A stretch of DNA of 64,000 nt, from assembly GCA_039191215.1 (NCBI GenBank), contig JBCCXT010000009.1, forward strand, positions 23,092-87,091, written 5' to 3'. The translations under genes were made by a program, and so were the position numbers. Source of the DNA: HKCCE3408 sp039191215. Its GTDB lineage: Bacteria; Pseudomonadota; Alphaproteobacteria; Rhodobacterales; Rhodobacteraceae. The notes under the pieces are model-generated. The model saw only the letters and a program-made list of their open reading frames with translations, did not search any database and was not told the DNA's origin. This document shows positions 17,806-25,840 of the stretch, in pieces (the stretch's first letter is position 1; every line of letters begins with the position of its first letter).

Positions 17806-18135
17806 ATGAGCTTTCTTCTGCATCAGGGCGCGCAAGTGATCTGCACCCATGGCGGGCAGGCAACACCCACGACCGCCTCGACGCGGGTGATGCTTTCAAG
17901 CCAACCGGCGACCACCCTGTCGCACAGCTACACCATCGCTGGCTGCCCGTTCACGACGCCGGAGCCTGCGCCCAAACCTTGCGCAACCGTCACTTGGACA
18001 ACCCCGGCGACCCGGGTGCGCATAGAGGGGCAACCGGTGCTGCTGTCGACATCTGCGGGTCTGACCAACGGGCCGCTTGGGGTGCAGGGCACGCCGCAGG
18101 TGGTGATGCAGCAATCCCGAGTACGCGGTCAGTAG
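17806..18135 (+). CDS. PAAR-like spike tip protein (Afp10-like)
   Basis: A 109-residue protein beginning MSFLLHQGAQVICTHGGQATPTTAS and rich in short beta strands. The Cys/His spacing ICTHGG, IAGCPF and PKPCATV resembles the metal-binding tip of PAAR/DUF4280-type spike proteins. The ATG at 17806 is preferred to an upstream in-frame ATG in the preceding gene because it follows that stop by 1 bp and gives the family-like N-terminus. It should sharpen the spike and may carry effectors. Sequence similarity is judged by eye only. Confidence 0.75.
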   Translation: MSFLLHQGAQVICTHGGQATPTTASTRVMLSSQPATTLSHSYTIAGCPFTTPEPAPKPCATVTWTTPATRVRIEGQPVLLSTSAGLTNGPLGVQGTPQVVMQQSRVRGQ

Positions 18136-18150
18136 AGAAGGAGAAAGAAG

Positions 18151-18510
18151 ATGTTTCTTAGCCAACCCTACCGCGTAGATGGCACCGGGCGGACGGCCGC
18201 AATCCAGGACGCACATGCCCATGCCCGCGACCTGATCGAGGCGGTGCTTTTCACCGCACCCGGAGAGCGCGTAAACCGCCCTACTTTCGGCTCCGGCATC
18301 TACGAGATGCTGTTTGATGCCAACAACCAGGCGCTCGAGACGGCAGCTGATTTCCTCATCCAGTCGGCCATCCAACAGCATCTGTCAGACATCGTGACGG
18401 TGGAGGGGTTGGAGATACAGCGCAACGAGGGGTTGCTGGAGATCAAGCTGACCTACGGTCTGCGCGGCGAGGAAGAGCGCGTCACCGACACCTTCACGCG
18501 GGAAATTTAG
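18151..18510 (+). CDS. Baseplate wedge protein gp25-like (Afp9)
   Basis: A 119-residue member of the gp25/GPW lysozyme-like baseplate family. Diagnostic parts: AHARDLIEAVLFTAPGERVNRPTFGSGIYEMLFDANNQ and a core that ends DIVTVEGLEIQRNEGLLEIKLTYGLR. The family connects the sheath to the baseplate and triggers contraction. A strong AGAAGGAGAAAG ribosome binding site precedes the ATG; the next gene begins 5 bp after the stop. Confidence 0.93.
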   Translation: MFLSQPYRVDGTGRTAAIQDAHAHARDLIEAVLFTAPGERVNRPTFGSGIYEMLFDANNQALETAADFLIQSAIQQHLSDIVTVEGLEIQRNEGLLEIKLTYGLRGEEERVTDTFTREI

Positions 18511-18515
18511 GCGCC

Positions 18516-21014
18516 ATGGAACGCACACGCTCATTCCTTGATGAACGCCGCGAAATGCTCGCAGGCTCACCGGCTGATTTCAACGGGATCGCCGGCCTAG
18601 AGATCGACCCCGATGACCAGACCCGGCTATTCGTGCGCATGGTAAAGCCCCTGCCGGGCGTGCCGGGCGGCGTGCCAAGTGCGGCACCGGAACTGGGCGC
18701 GGGCGATGTGACCATTACCGGCGGGGATCGGGTTGCGGGGATACGTGTGCTTGTGGTCGCAAGCGCGGGCCAGGTGCTTACGGTAGATGTGGATCAACCG
18801 GGCGATTTCTCGACCTATACGCTGTCGATTGACGAAAATGTGCCGGGCTTTGATCCGATCCTGCGAGAGATCAAGTTCAGCTTCAAGGTCCATTGCGATA
18901 TCGATCTGGATTGCGAAGATCCGAACCTGCCCGGCGGCGATCCTGCAGAAGAGCCACGGCTGGATTACCTCGCCCGCGATTACGAAAGCTACCGGCAGAT
19001 GATGCTCGACCGGATGGCCGTTATCGTGCCCGACTGGACCGAGCGTAACCCGGCGGATCTGGGTGTGACGTTGGTCGAATGGCTGGCCTATATCGGTGAT
19101 CAGCTCAGCTACAAGCTTGATCATGTCGGCACCGAGTATAGCCTTGGCACCTCGCGCCTGCGCGTGTCTGCCGCGCGCCACGCCCGCCTGACCGGCTACA
19201 GGATGCATAACGGCGCAAGCGCCCGTGTATTGGCGCAGGTCGAACTGGCCGAAGGCGTCAGCACCGCCAATATACCGCGTGGCGATCTGGCGTTTTTGAC
19301 CCGCTCTCGCACGTTGCCTGATCCGCGCATCGCGCTGGATGCCGTCGCTCACGAGGTTGATGTCGGCGCGCAGGTTTTTGAGCCGTTGCATGATGCCGAG
19401 TTTCACGCCGCCAACCATGTGATCGCGCTGCATCACTGGAACGACCCCGACGCGATCCTGGCAAAAGGCGCCCGCGCCGCCTATCTGCGCGACCCCGGCG
19501 CGCTCGTGCAGCTTCGGCGCGGATCGCTCCTGGTTCTGGCCCAGAACCGTGACCCTGACACGGGCCGCGCGGCGGACGCTGATCCGGCCCACCGCCAGGC
19601 CGTGCGCCTGACGGCCGACCCGGTGGCGCTGATTGACCCGCTGGAGCAGGTGGACACAGGCGGCGGGTCGGTCAATTTACCGGTGCTGCGCATCGAATGG
19701 GGCCCCGAAGACGCGCTGGCCTTCGATCTGTGCGTCGGAATGCGCCCCGAGGACGAGCCGCCGCTTGCGGTCGCCTATGGCAACCTCGTTTTGGCCGATC
19801 ACGGCTACAGCCTGCCGCAGGATGAGCCGCTTGGCACAGCCATTGGCCTGACCGATCCGGAGGCCCCACCCGCCGAGGGCGCGCCGGACGAACTCAAGGC
19901 TCTGGCAAAGCTTGATCGGCCCAAGCCTTTCACGCCGGAGCTTTCCCGGCGCGATCTTACATTTTCGGTCGAGCCTTTCGCGCCGGCGGACGGTGCCTCT
20001 GCCGCCAGTTTCTTTGCCATACACCCGTCCGAGGCGCGCGCCGCGATCACACTTGTTTCCGAAAGCGGCGGCTGGACCGCCGAGCCTGATCTGCTGGGGG
20101 CAGGGCCGGAGTCGCAGGTCTTCGTCACAGAGGTGGAGACCGATGGCACCACCCGGCTCCGCTTTGGCCGCAACGTCCGTGATCAGCGCAGCATACAAGG
20201 CAAGGCACCGGTTGAGGGGGAAACCTTTGCTGCCCAATACCGCATCGGCCTCGGCAGATCGGGCAATATCGGGGCGGGCGCCCTGGCCCATATTGCAGCC
20301 TCGCCGACGCAATTTGCCAATGTCGCGGCTGTGACCAACCCGATGCCCGCCTTGGGCGGGGTCAATCGCGAAACCATCGCCGAGGCCCGCCAGCGCGCAT
20401 CCGTTGCCTTCTTAGAGCTCAAACGCGCGGTCACATTGGCCGATTATGAGACGCTTCTGACGCTGCGGGACGATGTGCAGCGGGCGCAGGCCCGCAAACG
20501 TTGGTTGGGCAGTTGGTCTGCCATCTTCATCACCGTCGACCGCGTCGGCGGGCTAGAGATCGACCAGGCGTTTCGCGACACATTGCTGGCCTATCTGGAG
20601 CCCTTTCGCATGATGGGCCACGATCTGACGATTGATGCGCCGATCTACGTGCCGCTGGAGATCACCCTGCGTGCCTGTGCCCAGCCGGATGCCTTTGCCG
20701 ACAAGGTCACCGAGGCGCTGCGTGATCGGTTTTCGCCGGGCCTCACCGTGACCGGCCAGCGCGGCTTCTTTCATCCCGACAACATCACGTTCAGCTCCGA
20801 GATCTACCTCTCGCGGCTTTATGAGGCGGCCTTGGACGTGCCCGGCGTGGATGATGTGACGGTGGAGGTCTTCCAACGGGCCGCGGCCATCACCTCGACG
20901 GGCATAGATGAAGGCGTTTTGCGCTTTGGCCCGCGGGAAATCCCGATCCTTTCGAATGATCCAAACCGCCCCTCTGAGGGTGAGTTGATTATCATCACGG
21001 AGGGCGGAAGATGA
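18516..21014 (+). CDS. Large baseplate assembly protein 1 (Afp11-like, J-like)
   Basis: An 832-residue baseplate protein. The segment DYLARDYESYRQMMLDRMAVIVPDWTERNPADLGVTLVEWLAYIGDQLSYKLDHVGTEYSLGTSRLRVSARRHARLTGY-type core (about 148-230) is the signature of the giant eCIS baseplate proteins that replace T4 gp6. Its C-terminal half contains the J-like part: RETIAEARQRASVAFLELKRAVTLADYETLLT and the FFHPDNITFSSEIYLSRLYEAALDVPGVDDVTVEVFQR ending. It should form the wedge ring around the hub. Overlaps the second giant by 4 bp, consistent with fixed stoichiometry. Confidence 0.88.
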   Translation: MERTRSFLDERREMLAGSPADFNGIAGLEIDPDDQTRLFVRMVKPLPGVPGGVPSAAPELGAGDVTITGGDRVAGIRVLVVASAGQVLTVDVDQPGDFSTYTLSIDENVPGFDPILREIKFSFKVHCDIDLDCEDPNLPGGDPAEEPRLDYLARDYESYRQMMLDRMAVIVPDWTERNPADLGVTLVEWLAYIGDQLSYKLDHVGTEYSLGTSRLRVSAARHARLTGYRMHNGASARVLAQVELAEGVSTANIPRGDLAFLTRSRTLPDPRIALDAVAHEVDVGAQVFEPLHDAEFHAANHVIALHHWNDPDAILAKGARAAYLRDPGALVQLRRGSLLVLAQNRDPDTGRAADADPAHRQAVRLTADPVALIDPLEQVDTGGGSVNLPVLRIEWGPEDALAFDLCVGMRPEDEPPLAVAYGNLVLADHGYSLPQDEPLGTAIGLTDPEAPPAEGAPDELKALAKLDRPKPFTPELSRRDLTFSVEPFAPADGASAASFFAIHPSEARAAITLVSESGGWTAEPDLLGAGPESQVFVTEVETDGTTRLRFGRNVRDQRSIQGKAPVEGETFAAQYRIGLGRSGNIGAGALAHIAASPTQFANVAAVTNPMPALGGVNRETIAEARQRASVAFLELKRAVTLADYETLLTLRDDVQRAQARKRWLGSWSAIFITVDRVGGLEIDQAFRDTLLAYLEPFRMMGHDLTIDAPIYVPLEITLRACAQPDAFADKVTEALRDRFSPGLTVTGQRGFFHPDNITFSSEIYLSRLYEAALDVPGVDDVTVEVFQRAAAITSTGIDEGVLRFGPREIPILSNDPNRPSEGELIIITEGGR

Positions 21015-23713
21015 GCGGCAGTCTGAACAAACCGACACCCGTGACGGTCGAAAACCGCGCCGGATTGCCCGCCATCCGCACCCGCGTCGGCACCCATTCG
21101 ACGTTTTTGGACGCCATGTTGCGCGGTCTGGCTGATGCCAATCGGCCAGGGCTGTCAGAACTGCGCACGCGTGAGGCGGGCGATTTTAGCCTTGGGCTGC
21201 TCGACGCCTGGGCAGGTGTCTGCGACACGCTCACCTTCTATCAAGAGCGCCATTCAAACGAGGCCTATCTGCGCACCGCAACCGAGCGCGAGAGCATCCG
21301 CGCCCATGCCCGACTTGTGGGCTATGAACTGGCGCCCGCCAAGGCGGCAGGCACATTTCTTGCCTTTGAGGCCGAAGAGGTCGACGCACCCGATGATGCG
21401 CTACAATATGGGCCCGGTCTTCAGGTCCGCTCTGTCCCGCGCGACGACGAGCTGCCGCAGATCTTTGAGACGATCGAGCCGCTGACGGCGCGGGGCGATT
21501 GGAACGCGATGCGCCCGCGCATGGCCTATCCGCAAATCCTCACGGCCGATGACGACGAGATCTCGCTGACACCGGACGCACCGCGCCTAATTAAGGGCGA
21601 TCCGATTCTATTCATTCAAGGTAAGGCGCCCGTCGCATTCACAAATGCCGATCGGCCTGGCTTTTTGCGCCGAGTGACGGATCTGTCCGACGGATTGGGC
21701 GGCCGGAAGATCGGCAGTTTGGCCGCCAATCCCACAGGGCCTGCACCCTATATCTTCGAGATTGCGACGGAGTTTCTCGCCTGGCCGGCAACGCTTACCT
21801 TAAGCACAAACAGCCTTGCCAGCACGGTGCCGGCAGCCAGTTGGTCCGTGGGCGCGTTTTCCACCGCGATAGCTTATAACTCGGTCTCGCTTTTCACGCT
21901 TAATGCCGCGATCACAGCGCTCACCATTACGGCGGAAGACCCGATCCTGCCCTTTGTGATGCGCGTGCGCGCGGGGTTCTTCGGCAACACGGCTATCTCC
22001 AAACGCGCCTCGCCGGTAGAGGCCAGCGACCAAACCGTCAGCGCCGTTTCTTACACGACAAGCGCGCCTTCGGGCCTTGATGACACCCATCAAGAGGTCA
22101 GCGACGCCGCCCATCCGTCAGGCCGCTATTACGTCTACTTGGACCGGGAATATCCCGAGATAACACCGGGCCAGGTTCTGCTTGTGCGCGACGCGGCGAA
22201 CGAGGCGTTTGTCGAGATCCACGCAGCCGAGGCCCAAAGCGTCGAGGGTTATTCGATGTCGGCCAAGGTCACGCGGCTGGAGGTCGACAATGTCGGCCGA
22301 ACGCCCTCTGGCGGGACGCGTAATCTCAATCTTTTCAACACGCGCACTGCGGTGGCCTACACGGTCGCCGAACCGCTGCCCCTGTCGGATCTGCCCATCA
22401 CCCGACCAGTCGGCGAGACATTGGGTGATCTGCGCACCGATCAGCTCGAGCTCGACAGCCCGGAATTGCAGCTTCTGCCGGGCAAATCCGTCGCCATCAC
22501 TGGCGCGTTGCAGGAGCTTTCCGGCGTTGCCGGAGCCGAGATCCGCACAATCAAAGAAAACACCCTCAATGACGGTTTCTCGGTCCTGACCTTCACCCAA
22601 CCCCTGTCGCAGACCTATGTGCGCGATAGCGTGCGCATCAATGCCAATGTCGCTGAGGCGACCCATGGCGAGACGGTGGAAGAGATCTTGGGTGACGGGG
22701 ATGCAACGCTGCCGTTCCAAACCTTCAAGCTGAAGTCCACGCCGCTTACTCATGTCTCCGCCCGGACCACGTCCGGTATGGCACCGGCACTAGAGGTCCG
22801 CGTCGATAATGTCTGTTGGGATCTGGTGGAGGATTTCCGCGACGCAGGCCCCGAGGATCAGGTGTACCTGCTTAGGATCGAGGAAGACGGCACAACCTTT
22901 ATCATTCTTGGCGACGGGATCACCGGCCAGCGCGCCGCGACCGGTCAGGACAACGTTACAGCACTTTATCGCAAGGGCGCGGGCCTGAATGGGCATCTCG
23001 ACGCGGGCCAGTTGTCGCTTCTTGCCACCAAGCCCGTGGGCCTGAAGGGCGTGACCAATCCGCTTGTCTCCTCTGGCGCGGCTGATGCCGAAGCGCTCGA
23101 AGATGCCCGCCAGAACGCACCTTTAAAGGTGCTGACCCTCGGCCGCGTTGTGTCCTTGCGCGATTACGAAGATTTCGCCCGCGGGTTTGCAGCCGTTGCC
23201 AAGGCGCGCGCGGATTGGACCTTTGACGGCTTTGCGCGACCGATCTTCCTGACCGTGGCAGGTCAGGACGGCGCAATTCTCGCCGAGACCGGAAAGGACA
23301 TGACCAATTTGCGTGCCGCACTTCTGGCCGCGGGCGAGGCCGATCAGCGCGTATCCGTTTTCAATCACCGGCCCGCAAGCTTTGCCGTCGCCGCCCAGCT
23401 TTATCTCGATCCAGCCTACATCCCCGATGACGTGCTGGAGGCCGCCCGGCGCCAGCTAGAGCTCGATTTCTGTTTCCAGGCCCGCGGTTTGGGTCAGGCG
23501 GTCAGCCACGCTCAGATCATCGCAAGCCTGCAAAGCGTGCCCGGGACGCGGGGGGTTGATCTGAATGCGCTCTACCGGGTGGGCGAGGCGGAGGAGCGGC
23601 GCAACCGGCTGGTGGCTTCCGTCGCCCGCCCTGATCTAAGCGGTGCCATCCCCGAACCTGCTGAGCTGCTGATCATCGATCCTGCCGCAATCACGTTGGA
23701 GCCTGCGTCATGA
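21011..23713 (+). CDS. Large baseplate assembly protein 2 (Afp12-like partner)
   Basis: A 900-residue protein of the same broad class as the gene before it. It starts PAIRTRVGTHSTFLDAMLRGL, then LLDAWAGVCDTLTFYQERHSNEAYLRTATERESIRAHARLVGYELAPAKAAGTF, the usual second baseplate-protein signature, and later has EDARQNAPLKVLTLGRVVSLRDYEDFARGFAAVAKARADW, a J-like domain. The middle (about 230-430) is a beta-rich insertion. It likely dimerises with the 832-residue protein in the wedge. ATGA overlaps occur on both sides. Confidence 0.85.
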   Translation: MSGSLNKPTPVTVENRAGLPAIRTRVGTHSTFLDAMLRGLADANRPGLSELRTREAGDFSLGLLDAWAGVCDTLTFYQERHSNEAYLRTATERESIRAHARLVGYELAPAKAAGTFLAFEAEEVDAPDDALQYGPGLQVRSVPRDDELPQIFETIEPLTARGDWNAMRPRMAYPQILTADDDEISLTPDAPRLIKGDPILFIQGKAPVAFTNADRPGFLRRVTDLSDGLGGRKIGSLAANPTGPAPYIFEIATEFLAWPATLTLSTNSLASTVPAASWSVGAFSTAIAYNSVSLFTLNAAITALTITAEDPILPFVMRVRAGFFGNTAISKRASPVEASDQTVSAVSYTTSAPSGLDDTHQEVSDAAHPSGRYYVYLDREYPEITPGQVLLVRDAANEAFVEIHAAEAQSVEGYSMSAKVTRLEVDNVGRTPSGGTRNLNLFNTRTAVAYTVAEPLPLSDLPITRPVGETLGDLRTDQLELDSPELQLLPGKSVAITGALQELSGVAGAEIRTIKENTLNDGFSVLTFTQPLSQTYVRDSVRINANVAEATHGETVEEILGDGDATLPFQTFKLKSTPLTHVSARTTSGMAPALEVRVDNVCWDLVEDFRDAGPEDQVYLLRIEEDGTTFIILGDGITGQRAATGQDNVTALYRKGAGLNGHLDAGQLSLLATKPVGLKGVTNPLVSSGAADAEALEDARQNAPLKVLTLGRVVSLRDYEDFARGFAAVAKARADWTFDGFARPIFLTVAGQDGAILAETGKDMTNLRAALLAAGEADQRVSVFNHRPASFAVAAQLYLDPAYIPDDVLEAARRQLELDFCFQARGLGQAVSHAQIIASLQSVPGTRGVDLNALYRVGEAEERRNRLVASVARPDLSGAIPEPAELLIIDPAAITLEPAS

Positions 23714-25797
23714 GCCTGTCCGTAGACGAGATTTTCGAGCTTCTGCCGGCCTATCTTCGGGTACGAGACGCAACCGAAGGTCAGCGGGTCAAGGGCCGAG
23801 TGGCCCCCGGAGATGACCGCGAGGCCGAGGATTTCGGGCCGCTGCGCAATCTCGCATCCCTCATCGCGCGCGAAGGCCAGATCGTCGAGGAGAGCCTGCA
23901 CGCGCTTTATGATGACGCCTTTATCGAGACCTGCGCGCCTTGGGTGATCCCCTATCTGGGGGATCTGTTGGGCGTACGCGGCCTGAGCCAGACGCCCAAG
24001 GGCATCGATATGCGTGCTCGCGTGGCTGACGCGCTGAGCCTGCGCGCACGCAAAGGCACGCTCAGAGCCTTGGAGCACGCGGCCGCCAAGGACAGCGGCT
24101 GGCCAGTCTACGCCGTTGAGTATTGGAAGCGCCTAAACCACGCCCAGTCCGTGCGCCTGATCCATCCAGAGCAGGGCGCATCGGTAGATATGCGCAACAA
24201 GTCGGCCCTGGCACGCGTGGACACGCCGTTCGAACAGGACAGCCGCAGTGTCGATGTCCGCCGGATCGACACCAGCGGCGGCGGAAAATGGAACCTCAGC
24301 AATATCGGGCTGCATGTTTGGCGGCTCATCCCCTATTCGCTGACCGGGCATGTGGTGCAGCCGGTGAGCGCCGGGCGACGGGATTTCCGCTTTCATCCAC
24401 TGGGCTGCGATGCGGGCCTGTTCGATCTTTTGGGCGTGCAAGGCGACATCGACACACCGGCCGCGGAGGCGGTCATGCCGTCACGCATCACGCGGGCGAT
24501 CATGGCCGAACGGCCGGATCGGTTTTATGGCCCGGATCTGGCCATTGAGGTCAGAGTCGGCGGCGCAGCCATACCGGTCGAAGACATCAAAACCGCCCAT
24601 CTCGGCGATCTGCCGACCGGAGAGGCGGAGCCGGATTGGAACCATACCGCGCGCAACGAGCAGGTTCTCATTGACCCCGAGCTGGGCCGCCTCAAAGTTG
24701 GGCCCGATCTCACTGGCCCGGTACGCATCACCTGCCATTTCGCCCGTCCGTTGGAGTTGGGCGGCGGCGAGCACGGGCGTGAAGGACCCATTGGCTCAGT
24801 CGAGGGCGGCGCGGTGGTCGCACCCTCGATTTCGGTCTCCAACCGGATCTCATCGCAAGGTGGGGCGGGCGTCTTCCTGCTCGATCAGACAACGCGCTAT
24901 ACGGCCGGCGGCATCATCAACGTGCCTGCTGACGGTCTGCTCAAGATCGTAGGGACCGATGGCCACTTCCCCACATTGCGCCTGACCGCACCGCTTGAGA
25001 TTGCGCTTGGCAACGGGGCGGAGGTGGAGCTTAACGGCCTGCGCGTATTCAATAACGTCCTGAGGGTCACAGGAACCGGTGCCAAGGCGACGTTGAAGGA
25101 TTGCACGCTTGTGCCAGGTCGCAGCTTGCGCCGGGACGGTGCCGCTGTCAGCCCAGGCGCTGCGGCGCTGGAACTGGATGTCGCGGGCGCGACGCTCTGC
25201 CTTGAGCGCTGCATCGCGGGTCCCGTCCGGCTGACCACGGATGTCGATGCGAGTTTCGAGGAATGCATTATCGATGCCGGCAGCTCTGAGGACCCGGCCA
25301 TCTTTGCCGCGCCGGGGTCAGCGCGTCACGTCATGCGACTTGACCGCTCCACCGTGCGCGGCCGCGTCGAAACGGACGCGTTCAGCGATGGCGCCCGATC
25401 CCTGGTTGAAGGCATTGGCGTGCGGCGCGACAGTGACGCGCGGTTGGCCACATCCGATACGTTGTTTGTCTCCGCCGCCACCCCTGCTGTGCAAGCCGCA
25501 CGACGCCAGGTTGGCTGCATCCGATTTTCATACGTGCCCCAGGGCAGTTTCACACCACGGCTTTACCGCTGTGTTGAGCGACCCGCCCCGGTCTTTTCCA
25601 GTCTTAGATACGCGGATCCCGATTACATGCTGCTGGCGCCCGAGGCGGGCGACGAATTTCGCCGCGGGGCGGCAGGGGGCGGCGAGATCGGGGCCTATAA
25701 CCGTGCTGCGCACACGGCGCGCGCAGATAACATCCGGCGCTCCATCAGCGATTTCCTGCGCTTCGGACATAGGGCGGGGGTCTTCCATGAAACGTGA
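23710..25797 (+). CDS. gpI-like baseplate protein with C-terminal beta-helix
   Basis: A 695-residue protein. Residues about 1-130 are a phage P2 gpI-like tail domain (ELLPAYLRVRDA, then LYDDAFIETCAPWVIPYLGDLLGVRGL and the ADALSLRARKGTLRALEHAA helix). The C-terminal region (about 390-560) reads as stacked short strands such as LEIALGNGAEVELNGLRVFNNVLRVTGTGAKATLKDCTLVPG, the pattern of a right-handed parallel beta-helix. That architecture in tail proteins often binds glycans or receptors. No separate Afp13-type fibre is seen, so this extension may help recognise targets. Confidence 0.78.
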   Translation: MSLSVDEIFELLPAYLRVRDATEGQRVKGRVAPGDDREAEDFGPLRNLASLIAREGQIVEESLHALYDDAFIETCAPWVIPYLGDLLGVRGLSQTPKGIDMRARVADALSLRARKGTLRALEHAAAKDSGWPVYAVEYWKRLNHAQSVRLIHPEQGASVDMRNKSALARVDTPFEQDSRSVDVRRIDTSGGGKWNLSNIGLHVWRLIPYSLTGHVVQPVSAGRRDFRFHPLGCDAGLFDLLGVQGDIDTPAAEAVMPSRITRAIMAERPDRFYGPDLAIEVRVGGAAIPVEDIKTAHLGDLPTGEAEPDWNHTARNEQVLIDPELGRLKVGPDLTGPVRITCHFARPLELGGGEHGREGPIGSVEGGAVVAPSISVSNRISSQGGAGVFLLDQTTRYTAGGIINVPADGLLKIVGTDGHFPTLRLTAPLEIALGNGAEVELNGLRVFNNVLRVTGTGAKATLKDCTLVPGRSLRRDGAAVSPGAAALELDVAGATLCLERCIAGPVRLTTDVDASFEECIIDAGSSEDPAIFAAPGSARHVMRLDRSTVRGRVETDAFSDGARSLVEGIGVRRDSDARLATSDTLFVSAATPAVQAARRQVGCIRFSYVPQGSFTPRLYRCVERPAPVFSSLRYADPDYMLLAPEAGDEFRRGAAGGGEIGAYNRAAHTARADNIRRSISDFLRFGHRAGVFHET

Positions 25798-25840
25798 ATT
25801 TGAGCGCATCGGAACAATCAGATTGGAGGGTCTGACATGA
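25787..25840 (+). other. 17-codon ORF bridging two eCIS genes
   Basis: The sequence encodes MKREFERIGTIRLEGLT; its ATG lies inside the last codons of the 695-residue gene and its TGA overlaps the start codon of the next gene (ATGA). The ribosome binding site GGAGG at 25825-25829 lies inside it. It could be a translational-coupling leader rather than a functional peptide, or a chance ORF. Confidence 0.3.
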
